Assembly: GCA_041484135.1 (NCBI GenBank) | Contig: JBGPHD010000009.1 | Location: 1-38,130 of the forward strand | Source: JACORV01 sp041484135 | GTDB lineage: Bacteria > Gemmatimonadota > Gemmatimonadetes > Gemmatimonadales > JACORV01 | Length of the DNA: 38,130 bases | Direction of reading: 5' to 3' | Shown: positions 34,305-38,130 of the stretch, piece after piece | Numbering within the stretch: the stretch's first letter is position 1 | Layout of the letters: each line of letters opens with the position of its first letter | Made by a program: the position numbers and the translations under genes | Notes under the pieces: generated by a model | What the model was told of the DNA's origin: nothing | The model's database searches: none | The model's input: the letters and a program-made list of their open reading frames with translations, nothing else

Positions 34305-35030
34305 GTGAGCTACGACGGCCTGGACGAGCGAGCCCTCGAGCGGCTGACCGGTGCGCCCCTCGTCGTCGCACGCGAGAGCCTCCCCTCCGTCCTCGACCTC
34401 GCGCACGCGCTCGGCGCCGAGGGCGCTCCCTCCGGCGCGGTGGTGCTCGCCGACGAGCAGACCGCGGGACGGGGCCGGCAGGGCCGGGCCTGGCATTCGC
34501 CGGCGGGCGCGGGGGTCTGGATCGCCGTGCTGCTCCGGCCGGCGGTGCCGCCGCTGGGCGGCGCGCTGGCGATCCGGGCGGGTCTCGCGACGGTGGACGC
34601 CGTCGCCGAGGCGGCGCCCGAGCTGGCGCCGCGCCTCAAGTGGCCCAACGACCTGGTGGTCGCGGGGCGGAAGGCCGGCGGGATCCTCTGCGAGGCGCGG
34701 TGGTCGGGGGACCGCCTCGGCTGGATCGCGGTCGGTGCGGGGATCAACGTGCGGGGCCCCGTGCCCGCGGCCGTGAAGGACCGCGCCGTGGCCCTGGGAG
34801 ACCTGGCGGCCGGCGTGACGCGGATCGGCGTGGTGGCGGCCCTCGTGCCGCGGCTGGCCGCGCTCGCGGCCCGGCCGGCGGCGCTGGACCAGGACGAGCG
34901 GGCCCGCTTCGCGGCGGTCGCGTGGCCTGACCCCGAGGGCGCGGAGGAGGCGGAGGGCCTCGAGCCGGACGGCGCCCTCCTGGTCCGCGGGCCCGGCGGC
35001 GCGCTTGACCGCCGCGTCCTCGCCTCCTAG
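34305..35030 (+). CDS. birA: Biotin--[acetyl-CoA-carboxylase] ligase
   Basis: A 241-residue biotin protein ligase that activates biotin with ATP and attaches it to the carboxyl carrier protein. The adenylate-binding loop GRGRQGRAWHSP is near residue 56. It is followed by KWPNDLVV, GRKAGGILCE and the VGAGINV strand. It lacks the N-terminal DNA-binding domain of E. coli BirA, so it is a class I ligase without repressor function. GTG 34305 is the start. The promoter of coaX lies in its last 30 bases. Confidence 0.93.
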   Translation: MSYDGLDERALERLTGAPLVVARESLPSVLDLAHALGAEGAPSGAVVLADEQTAGRGRQGRAWHSPAGAGVWIAVLLRPAVPPLGGALAIRAGLATVDAVAEAAPELAPRLKWPNDLVVAGRKAGGILCEARWSGDRLGWIAVGAGINVRGPVPAAVKDRAVALGDLAAGVTRIGVVAALVPRLAALAARPAALDQDERARFAAVAWPDPEGAEEAEGLEPDGALLVRGPGGALDRRVLAS

Positions 35031-35033
35031 CCT
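35005..35033 (+). promoter_or_regulatory. Putative coaX promoter inside the birA 3' end
   Basis: TTGACC at 35005-35010, 17-nt spacer, TAGCCT at 35028-35033. The -10 ends 9 nt before ATG 35043, so the transcript would have a leader of only a few bases. Confidence 0.55.
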
Positions 35034-35042
35034 TTGCCTCCC

Positions 35043-35828
35043 ATGCTCCTCGCGCTTGATGTGGGCAATACCGAGATCACGATCGGGCTCTTCGCCGCCG
35101 CGGAGCTCGAGCGCAGCTGGCGCATCATGACCCATCCGGACCGCACCCCGGACGAGTGGGCGGCGCTGCTGCGCGCGCTCTTCTCCCAGGCGGGCCTCGA
35201 CATCACCGAAGTGGACCGCAGCATCGTCGCTTCGGTGGTGCCGACCACGACCGACGCGCTCGCCGACGGCCTGCTCGACGCGACCGGCACCACGCCGGTG
35301 ATCGTCGGCCCCGACTCGCCGCTGCCGATCCGCCTGGACGTCGAGGAGCCGCAGACGGTGGGCGCGGACCGGATGGTGAACACCGTCGCCGCGAGCCGCC
35401 TCTTCGGCACCGACACCATCGTGGTGGACTTCGGCACCGCCACCACGCTCGACTGCATCACCAAGGACGGGCGCTTCCTCGGCGGGATCATCGCGCCGGG
35501 ACTCCGGACCGCCGGCGAGAACCTGGTGCGCCGGGCCGCCAAGCTCTCCGCCGTCGAGCTCGGCCCGCCCACCAAGGCGTTAGGCCGCCGGACCGAGGAC
35601 TGCCTCCGCGCCGGGATCGTCTTCGGCGCCGCCGACGCGGTGGACGGCCTGGTGCGCCGCCTCAAGGCCGAGTGGCCCACCCGGGACGTCCCCCGGGTCA
35701 TCGCCACCGGCGGCTTCGCGCCGCTGGTCGCGAAGTTCTCCTCGGAGATCGAGGAGGTGCATCCCGACCTCACCCTGCAGGGGCTCCGGATCGCCGCCGA
35801 GCTCATGGAGGGGAAGGGGAAGGCGTGA
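35043..35828 (+). CDS. coaX: Type III pantothenate kinase
   Basis: A 261-residue ASKHA-fold kinase that phosphorylates pantothenate, the first step of coenzyme A synthesis. The phosphate-1 loop LLALDVGNTEITIGLF is at the N terminus. VGADRMVNTVAA, VVDFGTATTLDCITKDG, FLGGIIAPGL and VIATGGFAP complete the family pattern. ATG 35043 is preferred over TTG 35034 because it begins directly with the family N terminus and lies downstream of a promoter-like pair. The birA-coaX order is common. The stop overlaps the next GTG by 4 bp. Confidence 0.95.
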   Translation: MLLALDVGNTEITIGLFAAAELERSWRIMTHPDRTPDEWAALLRALFSQAGLDITEVDRSIVASVVPTTTDALADGLLDATGTTPVIVGPDSPLPIRLDVEEPQTVGADRMVNTVAASRLFGTDTIVVDFGTATTLDCITKDGRFLGGIIAPGLRTAGENLVRRAAKLSAVELGPPTKALGRRTEDCLRAGIVFGAADAVDGLVRRLKAEWPTRDVPRVIATGGFAPLVAKFSSEIEEVHPDLTLQGLRIAAELMEGKGKA

Positions 35829-36754
35829 CGGCGGACGCCCGCACGCGCAACGCGTGGCGACGCCTCGGCTACCGGCTCCTGGCCGGCGATCGGTTCTCCT
35901 ACATCCTGCACCTCCGGCCCGCCGAATGGCCGATCATGGCGGCCCATACCGCCCTCGGCTTCCTGCTGGCCGTCGGGCTCCGGCCCGCCGCGGGCGGAGA
36001 GCGGCTGGGTCCGGGGCTCTGGGCGCTCGTCCTGTGGGTCGTGCTCCTCAACGGTGGGACCCTTGCGATCAACAGTGCCTTCGACAACGACGAGGGCGAC
36101 ATCGGCTACCTCGATGCGCCACCGTCCCCGCCCGCGCATCTGTTCGGCTTCTCGCTGGCGCTGCTCGTGGCGGGACAGCTCCTGGCGTTCACGCTGCCGT
36201 CCGGTTTCGTCCGTGCCTACGCGGCCTGCTTCGCGCTGAGCCTGGCGTACTCGGTGCCGCCCCTCCGGCTCAAGGCGGTGGGCGGCGTGGACTGGCTCAT
36301 CAACATGTGGGGGTTCGGCACCCTGACCCCCTACGCTGGATGGGCCGCGACGGGCCGGCCCCTGGATGCGGCGCACGGCCTGGTGCTGCTGGCATTCTGC
36401 CCGCTCTTCGCGGCGCTGTATCCGCTCACCCAGCTCTATCAGTTCGAGGAGGACCGGCGCCGCGGTGACCGGACCCTGGCGCTGCTCCTGGGCATGCGGC
36501 GAAGTCTGGTCATCGCGATCGCCGGGACGGCGGTGGCGTTCCTTCTCCTCGCCGTCGCGGCGTCCATGCGGTTCGCGCGGCCCTGGCAGTGGTCCGCGCT
36601 CGCGGTGGCCCTCGCGGCGTGGCTCGTGGTGCTGGTGCCATGGTACCGGCGGCACGAGGCCATGCAGCCGGCCGAGCACCAGCGCGGGATGTACAGGGCG
36701 CTGGGGGCATGGGCCGTAACGGACGTGGCGGTGCTGCTCGCGTTCGCCGCCTGA
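35825..36754 (+). CDS. UbiA-family prenyltransferase (second copy type)
   Basis: A 309-residue membrane protein with eight to nine hydrophobic segments. The first Asp-rich region is NSAFDNDEGDIGYLDAPP (Asn83, Asp87, Asp92). The second is YQFEEDRRRGDRTLAL (Asp210 within). These are the metal/diphosphate-binding motifs of UbiA enzymes, though the spacing differs from the 32667 gene, so the two are not recent duplicates. The acceptor is unknown; quinone, heme or chlorophyll-type substrates are all possible in this superfamily. The GTG start overlaps coaX by 4 bp. The only sequence between it and the groES operon is a regulatory region. Confidence 0.78.
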   Translation: MTADARTRNAWRRLGYRLLAGDRFSYILHLRPAEWPIMAAHTALGFLLAVGLRPAAGGERLGPGLWALVLWVVLLNGGTLAINSAFDNDEGDIGYLDAPPSPPAHLFGFSLALLVAGQLLAFTLPSGFVRAYAACFALSLAYSVPPLRLKAVGGVDWLINMWGFGTLTPYAGWAATGRPLDAAHGLVLLAFCPLFAALYPLTQLYQFEEDRRRGDRTLALLLGMRRSLVIAIAGTAVAFLLLAVAASMRFARPWQWSALAVALAAWLVVLVPWYRRHEAMQPAEHQRGMYRALGAWAVTDVAVLLAFAA

Positions 36755-36831
36755 ACGTCTCTGGAGATGCGTGAGTAGAGCATGATGTAAGTGACTGCGT
36801 GGTAATCCGTTACAGTATCAACGCCCCGTCC

Positions 36832-36860
36832 TTGACTTGCCCCATGCACCGGTCTACTAT
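36832..36860 (+). promoter_or_regulatory. groES-groEL promoter
   Basis: TTGACT at 36832-36837, 17-nt spacer, TACTAT at 36855-36860: a vegetative-type promoter. The start point would fall near 36867, just before the CIRCE element. Confidence 0.75.
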
Positions 36861-36871
36861 TCCCCATCGCA

Positions 36872-36898
36872 TTGGCACTCTCTCGTGTTGAGTGCTAA
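36872..36898 (+). promoter_or_regulatory. CIRCE operator (HrcA binding site)
   Basis: TTGGCACTC-N9-GAGTGCTAA, one base away from the consensus TTAGCACTC-N9-GAGTGCTAA. It lies in the first bases of the groES leader, where HrcA normally blocks transcription at normal temperature. The hrcA gene is not in this window. Confidence 0.95.
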
Positions 36899-36941
36899 CA
36901 GCATTTCTGCAGCATGAACCGTTCAAGGAGGTCTGGCAGAT

Positions 36942-37250
36942 ATGGCCACCGCCACGAAGTCCAAGACGAAGGTCCACCCCCTGGCGGACCGCGTCGCCAT
37001 CCGTCCGCTCGAGGAGACGGAGACGATGCGCGGGGGGCTGTTCATCCCCGACACCGCCAAGGAGAAGCCGCAGCAGGGCGAGATCCTCGCCGTCGGGCCG
37101 GGCCGGCATGAGAAGGGCGAGAAGGTCCCGCTCGAGCTCAAGGTCGGCGACCGCGTGCTGTACGGGAAGTACAGCGGCACCGAAGTCATGATCGACGACG
37201 AGAGCATTCTCATCATCAAGGAATCGGACGTCCTCGCCAAGCTCGGCTGA
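36942..37250 (+). CDS. groES: Co-chaperonin GroES
   Basis: A 102-residue Hsp10 that caps the GroEL chamber as a heptamer. HPLADRVAIRPLEETETMRG, the mobile-loop region GGLFIPDTAKEKPQQGEI, GDRVLYGKYSGTEV and ESILIIKESDVLA are typical. The N terminus (MATATKSKTK) is a few residues longer than usual. ATG 36942 has AAGGAGG at 36925-36931. It is under a vegetative-type promoter with CIRCE and is co-transcribed with groEL, which starts 27 nt downstream. Confidence 0.97.
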   Translation: MATATKSKTKVHPLADRVAIRPLEETETMRGGLFIPDTAKEKPQQGEILAVGPGRHEKGEKVPLELKVGDRVLYGKYSGTEVMIDDESILIIKESDVLAKLG

Positions 37251-37277
37251 GGGATCCGCACCGGAGGATAACGCACC

Positions 37278-38130
<853 letters not shown>

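Overview
The window is a GC-rich chromosomal segment of a Gram-negative-type bacterium, most likely a member of the Gemmatimonadota (inference). The pointers are the strong G/C third-position bias, many GTG/TTG starts with 4-bp gene overlaps, a bacillithiol-type BshA, and abundant lipoproteins built from Big_5, kelch and PD40 modules. No rRNA gene, phage, plasmid or CRISPR array is visible.

Left third (1-11.4 kb, all + strand): an accessory surface-protein region. It starts with the 3' part of a TPR-CHAT gene, followed by four predicted lipoproteins: Big_5 + kelch propeller, a 1392-residue Big_5 + PD40 + Ig-like protein, an arylsulfotransferase-like propeller, and a probable beta-helix protein. 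The CHAT tail, a ~100-nt leader and the Big_5 half of the first lipoprotein recur at 4.17-5.2 kb, so a CHAT-lipoprotein unit was duplicated. The second CHAT copy is reduced to its last 50 codons and is fused to a decayed IS481-type transposase fragment. A third copy of the leader precedes the beta-helix gene. A strong terminator at 11.39 kb closes the region.

Middle (11.5-23.1 kb): clpB and tadA (+) converge on a YfaP-like lipoprotein and a hybrid MASE1/PAS histidine kinase (both -). Two tRNA-Ser genes (CGA and GGA) follow, separated by an inverted repeat built from GGCAATA heptamers. Then comes the pyrimidine operon pyrR-pyrB-pyrC with a class II aldolase-like gene and a coiled-coil/zinc-ribbon gene. 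rpsT lies on the - strand, tail-to-tail with the last of these.

Right (23.5-38.1 kb, all +): a long housekeeping run: scpA-scpB-pseudouridine synthase-SDR-like protein-HEAT protein-mutL-miaA-bshA-UbiA-uppP-birA-coaX-UbiA. It covers chromosome condensation, rRNA/tRNA modification, mismatch repair, low-molecular-weight thiol synthesis, isoprenoid/undecaprenyl lipids and cofactors. It ends in a CIRCE-controlled groES-groEL operon cut off by the window edge.

Six putative promoters share an exact 17-nt spacer between a TTGANN-like -35 and a TANNNT -10 (before tRNA-Ser, pyrR, rpsT, scpA, coaX and groES). At pyrR and coaX the -10 is so close to the start codon that the mRNAs would be leaderless or nearly so. 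Most interesting for follow-up: the duplicated CHAT/surface-lipoprotein locus, with a Tyr where CHAT proteins usually have their catalytic His, the thrice-repeated leader, and the overlapping rpsT/scpA promoters.
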